The notes under the pieces are model-generated. The model saw only the letters and a program-made list of their open reading frames with translations. It was not told where the DNA came from and did no database searches. This document shows positions 1-8,884 of a DNA stretch of 64,000 nucleotides, one piece after another. Origin of the DNA: Clostridiales bacterium (GTDB lineage Bacteria > Bacillota > Clostridia > Christensenellales > Pumilibacteraceae); assembly GCA_015055625.1 (NCBI GenBank), contig SVHU01000004.1, positions 62,001 through 126,000 on the forward strand. Direction: 5' to 3'. How positions within the stretch are numbered: the first letter of the stretch is position 1; each line of letters opens with the position of its first letter. The position numbers and the translations under genes are program-made.

Positions 1-284
1 ATATCACCCATACTGTTAGTTTGTTGCGATATAACACCTTCGTCATAATTTCTCTCGTCAATCTTAGTAAGACTAAGCGTAGAATTTGCAGGAGCGCCAC
101 TAACGGATATCGACGCGCCCGTAATTGTTGTACTGGAAATCTCACCGTCTAAAACTACTGTTTCTTCGGTGACGTCAGGAACATATTCAGTTGTAATATC
201 GTCCGTGGTAACAGCAAATACGCTAAAAGGCGTAAGACTGAATACCATTAATAAACAAACGATAAAAGCAATTAATCTTTTCAT
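1..284 (-). CDS. Secreted protein of unknown function, N-terminal part only
   Basis: The reading frame runs off the left edge, so only the first 94 or so residues are seen. It begins with a classic signal peptide: MKR, then a hydrophobic core with LIAFIVCLLMVFSL, then a likely cleavage after SVFA. The mature part is rich in Thr, Val, Ser and acidic residues, as in the start of an extracellular beta-sandwich domain. The ATG has an AAGGAAC ribosome site 5 bases upstream. It lies downstream of the SipW/TasA-like cluster in the same direction, but its signal peptide looks like an ordinary one rather than the SipW type. No family is recognised. Confidence 0.75.
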   Translation of the reverse strand, partial: MKRLIAFIVCLLMVFSLTPFSVFAVTTDDITTEYVPDVTEETVVLDGEISSTTITGASISVSGAPANSTLSLTKIDERNYDEGVISQQTNSMGD

Positions 285-433
285 ATTAAGTTCCTTATAC
301 TTTGATACTTCTACACTCTTAACTACTTTTGTCAGACTATCATATTATGTCTTGCGTTTACGTTCATTTTATAAATAAATCACATTCTATATTATATAAC
401 AAACACACACGCAAAAGATAATATATTAATACC

Positions 434-452
434 GCGCCCGAAAATCGGGCGC
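434..452 (-). terminator. GC-rich hairpin after the TasA-like cluster
   Basis: An 8-bp perfect stem (GCGCCCGA / TCGGGCGC) with a 3-base loop lies 36 bases past the stop of the last TasA-like gene. Weaker A+T pairs extend it. The U-run on the minus strand is poor, so termination may be inefficient. Confidence 0.6.
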
Positions 453-488
453 AATATTAATTCTCTTTTTTTATTTTACAAAAGTATT

Positions 489-1193
489 TTACGCAAACGG
501 ATGATGCGTTGTAGTAATCGCTCCAAATGCTTCGTCTAAAGCTCCAGCTGCTCCTACGTCTTCGAATCCACCCTGCTGAACAGCCTGAGAAACAACGGAA
601 ATGGAAACTTGACTAATTCCTACCATATCTTCGGAAGTTGCTGTCTTATCGAGATAGAACTGCAATAAGCTTGGAACAGACGTTTCGTCTTTGACTAAAG
701 CTTCTTGATATGTTGCAACCCAAATCGTATTAACAACGCCGTCAATTGTTACGCCATCAACAGTAGTCCAGATAATATCACTATACTCGTTCTTAACAAT
801 CTTGATTAAATCCTTGTTATTTACCTTTGGTACGGCAATAAGCGTACGCACGTAAGCATTATTAGCTCCAGTATTCTTTAGTGATACGACACGCTCGATT
901 GCATTCTTGTGGGTAACGAAAGTAAGCGCACGGAGTTTTTCATCTTCGCCAATGTTAACGGTTTCTGTTTTCGTTGCCCTTTCTACAACAGGTAATAAAG
1001 AAATGTTAGTCAAATTAATAGCTTGTCCATTTCTATTTGTTTCTAACTGTTGAATACTAATTCTACCAGTTGAGATAACGTTATTAGGCGAGGTTGTAGA
1101 ATCGGTAAAATATGCCATAGACACGCCAACAAAAGCGCACACAAGCATTATAACCGCCATTATTGAAATAATTATTTTCTTTTTATGCTTCAT
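489..1193 (-). CDS. TasA/camelysin-like SipW-dependent secreted protein
   Basis: This 234-residue protein starts with a SipW-type signal: MKHKKKIIISIMAV, a hydrophobic core, then GVSMAYFTDSTT. The Ala-Tyr-Phe-Thr-Asp stretch after the core is typical of proteins processed by SipW-like signal peptidases (TasA, CalY/camelysin). The rest is a beta-rich domain with no visible catalytic motif. A TTG six codons upstream would give a longer product, but AGGAA sits 9 bases before this ATG, which fits better. It is the last of three such genes and follows its neighbour after 21 bases. A structural or matrix-fibre role is inferred from the family; it is divergent from characterised TasA. Confidence 0.8.
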   Translation of the reverse strand: MKHKKKIIISIMAVIMLVCAFVGVSMAYFTDSTTSPNNVISTGRISIQQLETNRNGQAINLTNISLLPVVERATKTETVNIGEDEKLRALTFVTHKNAIERVVSLKNTGANNAYVRTLIAVPKVNNKDLIKIVKNEYSDIIWTTVDGVTIDGVVNTIWVATYQEALVKDETSVPSLLQFYLDKTATSEDMVGISQVSISVVSQAVQQGGFEDVGAAGALDEAFGAITTTHHPFA

Positions 1194-1214
1194 AATTTTA
1201 TTCCTAAACAATTT

Positions 1215-1769
1215 TTATGAATAATTTGATAAATCGCTAACTTCTGCCCAAGCTTCTTGTACGGTATTTACGCTAAGCTGTTGACAAGCATAAGCTGTAA
1301 ACGTAAGCGTTGGATTTTGAACGCTTTGCAGTTTTTTAGTCGTTACGTCTTCTACTGTAACAATATTATCCTTTAGCACGTAGAACTCTTGAGCCGTTTC
1401 GGCATAAGAAACCTTTCTATACCACAAGCTTCCTTGACCAGAATACTCAGGATATATCTCCCAACCATCGGCGCGCTTGTACTTTAATACTTCGCTAAGA
1501 CCGTCCGACTCGTCAATCTTTATGAAAAGCCAACAATCTTCGCTACGCTCTTTTACGATAACCTTAGGGTCTTTAGATATTTCAGCACAAGCAACAAGCT
1601 TATAAGTATTATTTGTTTCGGTAAGTTCGATTTCTATATTACCAACCGTAAAAACGTTTTCTATCGTACCAGTTCTGTCAAAAAGAAACGCAAAAGACGT
1701 ACCTATCGCCACACCAATTACAAGGACAAAAGAAAGCACAAGAAGAAATATTTTTGTGCCTTTCTTCAT
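1215..1769 (-). CDS. TasA/camelysin-like SipW-dependent secreted protein
   Basis: The 184-residue product opens with MKKGTKIFLLVLSFVLV, then GTSFAFLFDRTGTIENVFTVGNIEIEL. The signal core followed by Phe-Ala-Phe-Leu-Phe-Asp and the VGNIEIEL strand are hallmarks of the TasA/camelysin N-terminus. It is short, so it is essentially signal peptide plus one beta-sandwich domain. It has its own ribosome site (AGGAGA 5 bases before ATG) and lies 16 bases after the previous stop, so the three small genes are probably one transcript. It may be a minor subunit or cap of an extracellular fibre; that role is inferred only from the family. Confidence 0.8.
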   Translation of the reverse strand: MKKGTKIFLLVLSFVLVIGVAIGTSFAFLFDRTGTIENVFTVGNIEIELTETNNTYKLVACAEISKDPKVIVKERSEDCWLFIKIDESDGLSEVLKYKRADGWEIYPEYSGQGSLWYRKVSYAETAQEFYVLKDNIVTVEDVTTKKLQSVQNPTLTFTAYACQQLSVNTVQEAWAEVSDLSNYS

Positions 1770-1785
1770 AAAGCTTCTCCTTTAA

Positions 1786-2526
1786 TTATGCAGTAAATGC
1801 ACTAGATGCAACTTCCCAAGCATGCGCAGCAGAGTTAAAGCCTTGAGCCTGAATTGCAAACGCAGTAACAGCAATTGTCTTTCCCTTATAATTTACAGCA
1901 GTACTTCCAGGATTCTTTGTATCAACGTGAGCTAAAAAGTCGGTAATTTGATTGCTAATATATACTTTAGTAAAAACAGTATAAGTTTGATTTGCAACCG
2001 TTAAATCACCCTCAGACGTATCTTTAGCATAGAAATAAACGTTAGCAACACGTTCACTGGCTTCTAATTCTCCGTTATCATTGCTATCAATGTATAAGGG
2101 TTTCCAGCCGTTTGCTTCCATTTGTGTTGCAACAGTTGGGCATTTGTCATTCTCATTCACATCCAAAGTTTCATCAACATATCCGGCTTCAAGTGGTGCA
2201 ATTTCATTTACTACTTTAACGTACAAATATGCATTTTCAGAGTTATCTTCTACGCGAATAATTGGATCCTTGTCATAATACGCGCCGGGTATAAGCTTGA
2301 AACCTTGACCGTAATTTACACGCTCAACTACACCATTTTTAGATTCGTGTAAACCGTTTGTTCCAACGAAACCTTCGGTTAAGATAATACCTACGTCACC
2401 AACAGAGAAGGTATTAGTTAAAGTTCCTGTCTGAGAAGTAAGGTACGCCATTGTACCAAAAATTCCTCCGCATACAAGCAATGCTACACAAAGCATTAAT
2501 GCCATTACTTTTGCAAATTTTTTCAT
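1786..2526 (-). CDS. TasA/camelysin-like SipW-dependent secreted protein
   Basis: This 246-residue protein begins MKKFAKVMALMLCVALLVCGGIF, followed by GTMAYLTSQTGTLTNTFSVGDVGI, a SipW-type signal and first TasA strand. The middle contains a DKDPIIRVEDNSENAYLYVKV segment like that in other TasA-like proteins. An ATG three codons upstream directly abuts GGAGG, leaving no spacing, whereas this ATG has 8 bases, so it is taken as the start. It is first of the three small export substrates and lies 112 bases after sipW, in the same direction. It is probably the major small subunit, but nothing in the sequence proves that. Confidence 0.8.
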   Translation of the reverse strand: MKKFAKVMALMLCVALLVCGGIFGTMAYLTSQTGTLTNTFSVGDVGIILTEGFVGTNGLHESKNGVVERVNYGQGFKLIPGAYYDKDPIIRVEDNSENAYLYVKVVNEIAPLEAGYVDETLDVNENDKCPTVATQMEANGWKPLYIDSNDNGELEASERVANVYFYAKDTSEGDLTVANQTYTVFTKVYISNQITDFLAHVDTKNPGSTAVNYKGKTIAVTAFAIQAQGFNSAAHAWEVASSAFTA

Positions 2527-2638
2527 TTTTTGCATCCTCCAAAAAAAATTTTACTAATTTATGTAATCTGTAATAAAACAGTTATTACCGTGATTAATTA
2601 TACATTATCGATTTGTACCAACAAAAGGTAAAATCGAT

Positions 2639-3223
2639 TTACTCGTTAGATTTTACTTCCTTATTATCTTCATTCTCTTCTTCTGTTTCTTCTTTTTTAT
2701 CGTCTGTTTTTTGTTCTTTCTTTTTGGGGAAGAGAATATCGGGGATAATCATTAGCGCGATTGCTATGCAAACTAGCGAGATTGCGGCAAACTTACCAGC
2801 GCTTGTTTGCATAAAGACGGCTATATAACCCAAGACAGGAATACCAAAAGCTACTTTGCCAATAACGTTGTTGGGTTGAATAAGACCTGCATCGCCCGAT
2901 TGGTCGGGATCTTTGTTCGCGTCGCCCTTTGTCCTGAACTGTATATGCTCGGGATTTTCGGGATCGATAACAACTTCGTAGATTCTATGTGTTACAACCT
3001 CGCCTGCTACCTTATACGTTATGACGTCGCCTTTTTCTAAAGTTCGAGCGTCAACCTTTTGAACGTATATTACAGAACCAACCGGATGCGTAGGTTCCAT
3101 AGAGCCTGAGATAATCGTGTACACTTCGAAACCGAATAATTTTAGTCCAAATAACAGCACTGCCAAAACAGCAACAATACCAACTAAAACCCAAGACGTT
3201 ATGTTTAAAATCTTACGTACCAA
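2639..3223 (-). CDS. sipW: Signal peptidase I, SipW type
   Basis: This is a membrane serine peptidase of the SipW/archaeal-eukaryotic subfamily that cleaves the unusual signal peptides of TasA-like proteins. It has an N-terminal membrane helix, then VYTIISGSMEPTHPVGSVIYV with the nucleophile Ser in SGSMEP, then GDVITYK and VTHRI, where the catalytic base is His, as in SipW, rather than the Lys of common bacterial SPases. A second membrane helix and a highly charged C-terminal tail rich in Glu and Lys follow. A GTG start six codons upstream is possible, but AGAGG lies 7 bases before the TTG at 3223. It stands next to its probable substrates on both sides. Confidence 0.9.
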   Translation of the reverse strand: MVRKILNITSWVLVGIVAVLAVLLFGLKLFGFEVYTIISGSMEPTHPVGSVIYVQKVDARTLEKGDVITYKVAGEVVTHRIYEVVIDPENPEHIQFRTKGDANKDPDQSGDAGLIQPNNVIGKVAFGIPVLGYIAVFMQTSAGKFAAISLVCIAIALMIIPDILFPKKKEQKTDDKKEETEEENEDNKEVKSNE

Positions 3224-3271
3224 AATACAACCTCTTTGCACAATTATTCCAGTCTATCCTTATACATAATA

Positions 3272-3300
3272 ATTATAACTCAAATAAAACACAATGTCAA
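3272..3300 (-). promoter_or_regulatory. Sigma-A promoter of sipW
   Basis: On the minus strand TTGACA (3295-3300) and TATAAT (3272-3277) are separated by exactly 17 bases, about 50 bases before the sipW start. This is a perfect consensus promoter, so sipW has its own transcript separate from the large gene upstream. Confidence 0.85.
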
Positions 3301-3409
3301 TATATTTTGTCAATATTTATTTAATATTTATTAAATATTATCACAAAAACAGCTAATACGTATATGGGAAAAACTGTAAAAATCAACTATAAGAAATCTG
3401 CTTGTAAAG

Positions 3410-3449
3410 CACACAAAAAACACACTCGGTCGAGTGTGTTTTTTGTGTG
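3410..3449 (-). terminator. Terminator of the large beta-helix gene
   Basis: A perfect 19-bp inverted repeat with a 2-base loop, containing CACACTCG / CGAGTGTG flanked by A and T runs, lies just after the stop at 3466. The symmetrical A/T arms mean it could act in both directions. Confidence 0.9.
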
Positions 3450-3465
3450 TAAATATTATATAGAA

Positions 3466-6400
3466 TTATTCTTGAACGGTAACGTTATTAAGAGAATCTT
3501 TGGTCATAAGTTTTCCATCGATTGCAATCTGATTATATGCTACACCGTTAACGGTAATTGCATTACCGGAAACATAATTCTTAATTCTCCATTCGCCGGA
3601 GAAATTGTCGCTATAAATATTACCTTCAGTTGTTAAGCTATGAGCTAGTCCTGTGAAATTATCAATTTCGATTGCTGCGCAGTTTTGATTTGCAATAGCA
3701 CCAGCCTTATCACCTGCAGTAGAATTGAAAGTACATCCCTTTACAGTAACCTTAGAAGCACCAGCTCCTTCGTTATAAATAAGAATAGCCTTACCTGCAG
3801 TATTAAAGGTACAATCGATAAACTCAACTTCCTTAGCTCCATAAGTCCAAATATACTGTCCCTTGGAAAGCTCGAAGGTGCATTTGTTAAATACAACCTT
3901 TTCGCCATACAAGCACATATCGCCAACAATAGTAACATCGTTATAAGTTACGGTGTTTACGTGCTGAACACCTGTGCTATAACCGCTACCTTTTACGGTA
4001 ACGCCTGTAAGAGTTACGTCAGAGCCAGAATAATTGGGCTTTGTAACAGTAATTACAGTATTTTTTGTTCCTGTGATTGAAACTGTGCCACTAGACACAC
4101 TGGGAAGAGTATAGTTTCCTTCGGACAAGGTTACGTCTGCTTTTCCGGTAAGCGCACTATTAAGTTCCTCCTGAGTGCCGGCTTTAGCCTGAGTAGTACC
4201 GTTAAATATTACAGTGTTCTGAGCAAGTTTGCTTCCGCCTACAAAGTCAAGAACGTTAGCTTCTGCGCCATCCATATAAGCAACACAACCCTCTATCGAC
4301 AATGTCTTTCCAGTTCCTTCCATATCAATGAAGTTAGTCTTACCACTCTTAAAATTAAAAGTAGAATTCTTTATAACAGTGTTAGTATAAATATTAAGAC
4401 CATTATAGTAAGACTCGTCATATCCAAAAGTACAATTTTCGAAAGTCATTGAACCGTTTCCGCTATATGCATTAAATCCGTTAATTTCGCAATTTCTGAA
4501 AATTACGTCTCCATGCATTCCGTCAAAATGAATTCCTCTAAAATCAGTCTTGAATACACAGTTTTCAAACACAATTGTATCGCCTTCATTAGTATAACAC
4601 CAACGTAAAGCTTCGCTAGCTTCAAAAACACAGTTCTGGAAATTTCCGTTAATAGTTCCGCTTACAGCATAACCGGAATCATTAACAAAGTTTCCACCCT
4701 TGATTGTTGCTCCGTTTATATTTAAGGAAGAAGTTCCCTCAAATACGGTATCCTTATCACAAATAATAACATCGCCTGCGCTTATGCTGGACGAGGGGAA
4801 CGTATAAGTTCCTGCAGATACGTATACGGTATCAGCGCCATTTCCATTAACGAAAGAGTCTGCAAGATCCTCTGATTTATCAACAACGTTCATTAAAATA
4901 ACAGGAGTATTATTTCTTTCAGCGCCCATTGCTGTTAATACTTTTTCTTTAATATCTTCGGTTTGAACGTAGAAAGTAATATTACTTGTATTGGGGTTGT
5001 TGGATTCTCCGTTACAGAACCACGTTGAATTTCTTCCGTTAAGAGTAGAAGCTACAAAATTCACATCTCCCTTGAAGTAAACAGTTCTAAGCTTTGAACA
5101 TCCGCGGAATGCATAACCCTGAACATCGATATCACCTTCAAAAATTACAGTTTCAATCAAGGAAGCGCCAAATGCAGTTTCTCCAACTGTTTTTACGTTT
5201 GCGGGAATAGTAATAGTCTTGATTCCTGACTTTTGGAATGCATTATCAGCAATTTCTTTAACGGTAGAAGAGATAACTACTTCTTTCAAAGCAGTAGTAC
5301 TTTTAAACGCACGAGAATCAATTACTTCCAAGCCTTCGTTAAGAACAACTTTTTCTACGGTAGACTCATCAAATCCACGACCAAGAGTTCTGACGGTGGA
5401 GGAAAGTTCAACAGTTTTTACATTCTGATTATTCGCAAATGCAAAATTTCCAATAGCATTTACGCCTTCGGGAACAACAACTGTATCCTTTTTATAGTCT
5501 GAAGGTACATTATACAACATAACGTTGCCTTCGCCGTCTTTCAAGTATTGAATACCGCCTTGTGCATAAGAAGCTGTTACGTTTTCGGAGGTGTTATTGG
5601 ATTCTATAATATCACCACTCTTTCTGCCCCAGATTGCGCCTACGTTAGCATCTTTTTCGCCGTAGCTATTTTTGGTTTGATCGGAAGTAAGAACAGCGTC
5701 CTTTACAGAACAATCGCTGATTGTTGTAGACCAAGCAACGTATCCTACAATACCACCGATATCACGATAACCAGTAATATTAACATCTGTTGCAGAAGAT
5801 TTGGTGATGTGGTGATTGTTTCCGTTATCACCAAGCCAACCTACGATACCGCCTACCTTATCGCCGTTATCGTAGCCGTTTACAACTGCGTTAGGAACAA
5901 CAGTGATATCTACGCCGTTTACGTGACAGTTATCGATACTTCCGTAAAGCTGACCAACAATAGCACCGGTCATACGAGAAGAGTTAAGTGTTACGTTATT
6001 AGCGTTTACGTTTTTGATATTTGCCTTATAAGCAAGACCGAACAAACCTGCCCAACCTAAGTTAGAAACGTTAAAGTTGCTTACAGTATAACCCTGTCCG
6101 TCGAAAGTTCCTCTAAATGCGTATGTAAAGTCGGTAGACGTTGTGCCAATTCTTCCAATTGGAGTCCAAGCCATATCGTTTAAGTTGATATTTCCACCCA
6201 ACTTAACAGTTTTACCATTAAAGGTATCATTAACTACGCTTGTAGAATCACTTATGGTAGATGCACCAGTTGCAGGAGCTTGTGCGGTTCCGTTTACAAT
6301 AGCTGCAAGACCAGCAAGCTCTTCTGCACTATCAATAGTATAAGACGTTGCAGTGGTATCATCAAAATACCAAGCGGTATCTATTGCTCCCAACCAAGGT

Positions 6401-7071
6401 GCGCTTGCATCGTAATCAGGACCAAAGCTATCGTTTTCCGCCTCAAGCTGAGTTGCATTCAATGCAATTCCAAGATTGATTTGAGGAACTGGCGCGTCCT
6501 TCTTTGCGTTTGCATCGTTTTCAACGGTGGTAGGCATATATACTACCATTGTTACAATTCTTTCTTCACCTGCATTAAGCTTTAACGAACTTGAATAAGT
6601 TTGGTTAAGCGCAACAGCATCGGCATCCACTGCCTTAACTGCAGAGTCACGGTCATAATCGTGATCTCCCTCAACTACTGCATACTTAATAAAGTCAGAA
6701 AGCTTAAACTTGTCGCCGTTTACGTTTATAGATTCAGTTTCTGTATCTATATACGTTTTGAACTGATACTTAAGGGCAAGGCTACCTGCGTTTTTAATCT
6801 TAAACTTAATAACTTCGGTATGACCAGGCTCCCAAAGCGCGTTTTCGATAAATACGTTTTTATTTTCATCAAAAACTTGCCAGTTCTCCTTTTCGGCATC
6901 GTTGTCGTAATACAATTCGATATCAAGGTTACCAGCTTTAATAATGTTCTCAGTACTTGTTACGCTGTCAGTAAACCAAGCGAACGTTGTTCCTGCAAAC
7001 ATTGAAAGACATCCAACCATAGAAAGAATTGTCATGACTAAAGCTTTTTTAAAGCTCTTTTTCTTTGCCAT
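3466..7071 (-). CDS. Large SipW-exported surface protein: TasA-like head, GLUG, LRR, beta-helix
   Basis: This 1201-residue protein is multidomain. Residues 1-50 are a SipW-type signal (TTFAWFTDSVTS) and first TasA strand (AGNLDIELYYD), and a TasA/camelysin-like domain reaches about 215. Residues 240-500 carry GLUG-type repeats (GTFDGQGYTVSN, GGIVGWLG, GGIVGYV). Residues 530-690 are BspA-type leucine-rich repeats (VPEGVNAIGNFAFANN, AFKSTTALKEVVISS). Residues 745-960 and 975-1190 are two right-handed beta-helix modules with repeated NCVF, NCTF and KCTF turns. No LPXTG motif or C-terminal anchor is visible. AGGAGG lies 10 bases before the ATG. An adhesive or matrix role is inferred; it has its own promoter and terminator. 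Confidence 0.85.
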   Translation of the reverse strand: MAKKKSFKKALVMTILSMVGCLSMFAGTTFAWFTDSVTSTENIIKAGNLDIELYYDNDAEKENWQVFDENKNVFIENALWEPGHTEVIKFKIKNAGSLALKYQFKTYIDTETESINVNGDKFKLSDFIKYAVVEGDHDYDRDSAVKAVDADAVALNQTYSSSLKLNAGEERIVTMVVYMPTTVENDANAKKDAPVPQINLGIALNATQLEAENDSFGPDYDASAPWLGAIDTAWYFDDTTATSYTIDSAEELAGLAAIVNGTAQAPATGASTISDSTSVVNDTFNGKTVKLGGNINLNDMAWTPIGRIGTTSTDFTYAFRGTFDGQGYTVSNFNVSNLGWAGLFGLAYKANIKNVNANNVTLNSSRMTGAIVGQLYGSIDNCHVNGVDITVVPNAVVNGYDNGDKVGGIVGWLGDNGNNHHITKSSATDVNITGYRDIGGIVGYVAWSTTISDCSVKDAVLTSDQTKNSYGEKDANVGAIWGRKSGDIIESNNTSENVTASYAQGGIQYLKDGEGNVMLYNVPSDYKKDTVVVPEGVNAIGNFAFANNQNVKTVELSSTVRTLGRGFDESTVEKVVLNEGLEVIDSRAFKSTTALKEVVISSTVKEIADNAFQKSGIKTITIPANVKTVGETAFGASLIETVIFEGDIDVQGYAFRGCSKLRTVYFKGDVNFVASTLNGRNSTWFCNGESNNPNTSNITFYVQTEDIKEKVLTAMGAERNNTPVILMNVVDKSEDLADSFVNGNGADTVYVSAGTYTFPSSSISAGDVIICDKDTVFEGTSSLNINGATIKGGNFVNDSGYAVSGTINGNFQNCVFEASEALRWCYTNEGDTIVFENCVFKTDFRGIHFDGMHGDVIFRNCEINGFNAYSGNGSMTFENCTFGYDESYYNGLNIYTNTVIKNSTFNFKSGKTNFIDMEGTGKTLSIEGCVAYMDGAEANVLDFVGGSKLAQNTVIFNGTTQAKAGTQEELNSALTGKADVTLSEGNYTLPSVSSGTVSITGTKNTVITVTKPNYSGSDVTLTGVTVKGSGYSTGVQHVNTVTYNDVTIVGDMCLYGEKVVFNKCTFELSKGQYIWTYGAKEVEFIDCTFNTAGKAILIYNEGAGASKVTVKGCTFNSTAGDKAGAIANQNCAAIEIDNFTGLAHSLTTEGNIYSDNFSGEWRIKNYVSGNAITVNGVAYNQIAIDGKLMTKDSLNNVTVQE

Positions 7072-7147
7072 CTTTCAATGACCTCCTAAAAAAATATTTC
7101 TTCGATACGTACACAAATTAATACAATCCACGCACGTATACACAATC

Positions 7148-7177
7148 ATTATAGCATTCTCAAATGTGGCTTGTCAA
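7148..7177 (-). promoter_or_regulatory. Promoter of the large surface protein gene
   Basis: Minus strand TTGACA (7172-7177), an 18-base spacer and TATAAT (7148-7153), some 77 bases before the ATG. Confidence 0.8.
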
Positions 7178-7292
7178 TTTTTTTATGAAAAAAAACAAGA
7201 AAAACTTATATTTTTCCACCAAAATGTATATCTTAATAGCCTAAATATATATTTTTTTAGGGAATGTGTTCACCGATTGTATTATTCTATGC

Positions 7293-7353
7293 ACACAAAA
7301 AACTCCGCTTTACACAAAAAACTCCGCTTTCGGTTAAGGAAAACGGAGTTTTT
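7293..7353 (-). terminator. Terminator with a tandemly duplicated arm
   Basis: The hairpin uses AAAAAACTCCG (7316-7326) and CGGAGTTTTT (7344-7353) and ends transcription of the transporter gene that stops at 7376. The A-rich arm is present twice as a perfect 19-bp tandem repeat (7293-7311 and 7312-7330), so either copy could pair with the single right arm. Confidence 0.85.
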
Positions 7354-7375
7354 ATTTGTTTTGTTTTTAGCTAAT

Positions 7376-8791
7376 TTACATAAGAGTAATCATAAGCTGA
7401 CAAGCAAGTACGATAAGTACGAGCGCGATAGGATAGGTAGAAGCGTAAGCGCCTGCTACGTCGTCGGTTCCTGCGGTTTTGCAAAGAGTTCCAAGTGCGG
7501 GAGTAGAAGTCATACCACCGGTAATAGAACCAAGGTTGTTGAGAAGTGGCAACTTCATAAGGTACTTTGCCATAAAGAAACCTACAACCATAGGAACAAG
7601 CGTCATCAAAGCTCCACCAACGAATCCCCAAGCAACGAAAGCACCAGGATCACTCTGAGCAGAAATTTCTCCAACAAGCGATACACCGCCTTCGAATCCT
7701 GCACCAAGAAGGAATAGCGCAAGACCAAACTCTTTGAGAGCTTTAAGTGTTTCGTGTGGAACTTGAAGAGAAAGCTTTCCAATGTGTCCAAAGTGTCCAA
7801 ACACAAGCGTCATAATAAGAACACCACCAGTAGTTCCCAAACTAAAGCAAGGACCGCCATAACCAGCACCGGTAAGAGGAATCTTAATAGCACCAAGAAG
7901 CAAGCCTGCAACAATTGCTAAACCAAATGCTGTAAAACCAAGCTGGTCAGGCATAAAGAATTTACTGAAATCTTTCTTTTCTTCGTCTGCGCCAATCTTA
8001 AGAAGAGATCTCTCGTGATTCATATCAGACTTAAGGAATTTGGGCATAAGCTGAACGAAAAGAACTACACCGATTACACCAAAGGGATATGCAATAGCAT
8101 GTCCAAGGGTAATACGTGCTACGTTCTCTGTTGCAGCATCTTGAGCAGCGGAGAATCCAGGAGTTGAAGTAAGAGCTCCAGAAAGGATTCCTGCCCAGTA
8201 CTCAGGACCGTAATCAGGAGTAAGAAGCGTGCAAACCACTGCAACTGCAGTTCCGGAAATAATTACGATAACTCCAATAACAATATATGTTTTGAAGTTT
8301 TTAGCAAGATCTTTGAAGAATCTTGGACCTGCAATAAATCCAACAGAGCCTACAAAAAGGATAAGACCGATGTTTTGAATTGGACCTTTAAGATTTTTAA
8401 CAAGCGCATCGTCAACACTATTTACGTGGAACGCATTGAGAAGTGGAACACTGCCAAAGTCGAGAGTGCAAAGCCAGCCAAAAAGAATTGCTACAAGGAA
8501 TACGCCTGCAGTTCCAAGCGATACGCCTTTAATTTCAATTCCTCCAATCAAATATCCAAGCGCCATAATTACAAATAAAAGCGCGAACATTGCAAACGTT
8601 GCAGAGAAATTAATGGGTAACGTTACGCCACCAACCCATTTCTTGCCAACTACCTCACCTAGTTCATTTTTAACATCTACATATTTACCATTGCAAGCGC
8701 TAATAACACACCATACAGCAATAGCGGCAACCACAACAAGTGCTATGGTAATCCAAAGCCATTTAAGGCTCTTTTTCTGAGTATTTTCCAT
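7376..8791 (-). CDS. AspT/YidE-family exchanger, probable dicarboxylate (succinate) exporter
   Basis: This 471-residue polytopic membrane protein has two related halves of hydrophobic helices, each with the family signature: SGALTSTPGFSAAQ and GGMTSTPALGTL. The aspartate:alanine exchanger family includes AspT and the succinate exporter SucE1 of Corynebacterium. The TrkA_C domains usual between the halves are reduced to a short linker (about 255-280). It is the last gene after frdB-frdA, separated by 93 bases with a hairpin, and ends at a strong terminator. Succinate export or fumarate/succinate exchange is inferred from that position. AGGAG is present but unusually far (15 bases) from the ATG. 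Confidence 0.75.
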   Translation of the reverse strand: MENTQKKSLKWLWITIALVVVAAIAVWCVISACNGKYVDVKNELGEVVGKKWVGGVTLPINFSATFAMFALLFVIMALGYLIGGIEIKGVSLGTAGVFLVAILFGWLCTLDFGSVPLLNAFHVNSVDDALVKNLKGPIQNIGLILFVGSVGFIAGPRFFKDLAKNFKTYIVIGVIVIISGTAVAVVCTLLTPDYGPEYWAGILSGALTSTPGFSAAQDAATENVARITLGHAIAYPFGVIGVVLFVQLMPKFLKSDMNHERSLLKIGADEEKKDFSKFFMPDQLGFTAFGLAIVAGLLLGAIKIPLTGAGYGGPCFSLGTTGGVLIMTLVFGHFGHIGKLSLQVPHETLKALKEFGLALFLLGAGFEGGVSLVGEISAQSDPGAFVAWGFVGGALMTLVPMVVGFFMAKYLMKLPLLNNLGSITGGMTSTPALGTLCKTAGTDDVAGAYASTYPIALVLIVLACQLMITLM

Positions 8792-8838
8792 GATAATTAA
8801 ATCTTTCTCCTAAAATATAATGTTTTATACATGGTTAA

Positions 8839-8867
8839 TGCCACGGCGATTTATAGCCACCGTGACA
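8839..8867 (-). other. Hairpin between frdA and the transporter gene
   Basis: An imperfect stem of TGTCACGG with CCGTGGCA and a 13-base loop lies in the 93-base gap. It has no U-run, so it looks more like an mRNA processing or stability element than a terminator. Confidence 0.45.
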
Positions 8868-8884
8868 TTTCCCCACTAATTCAT

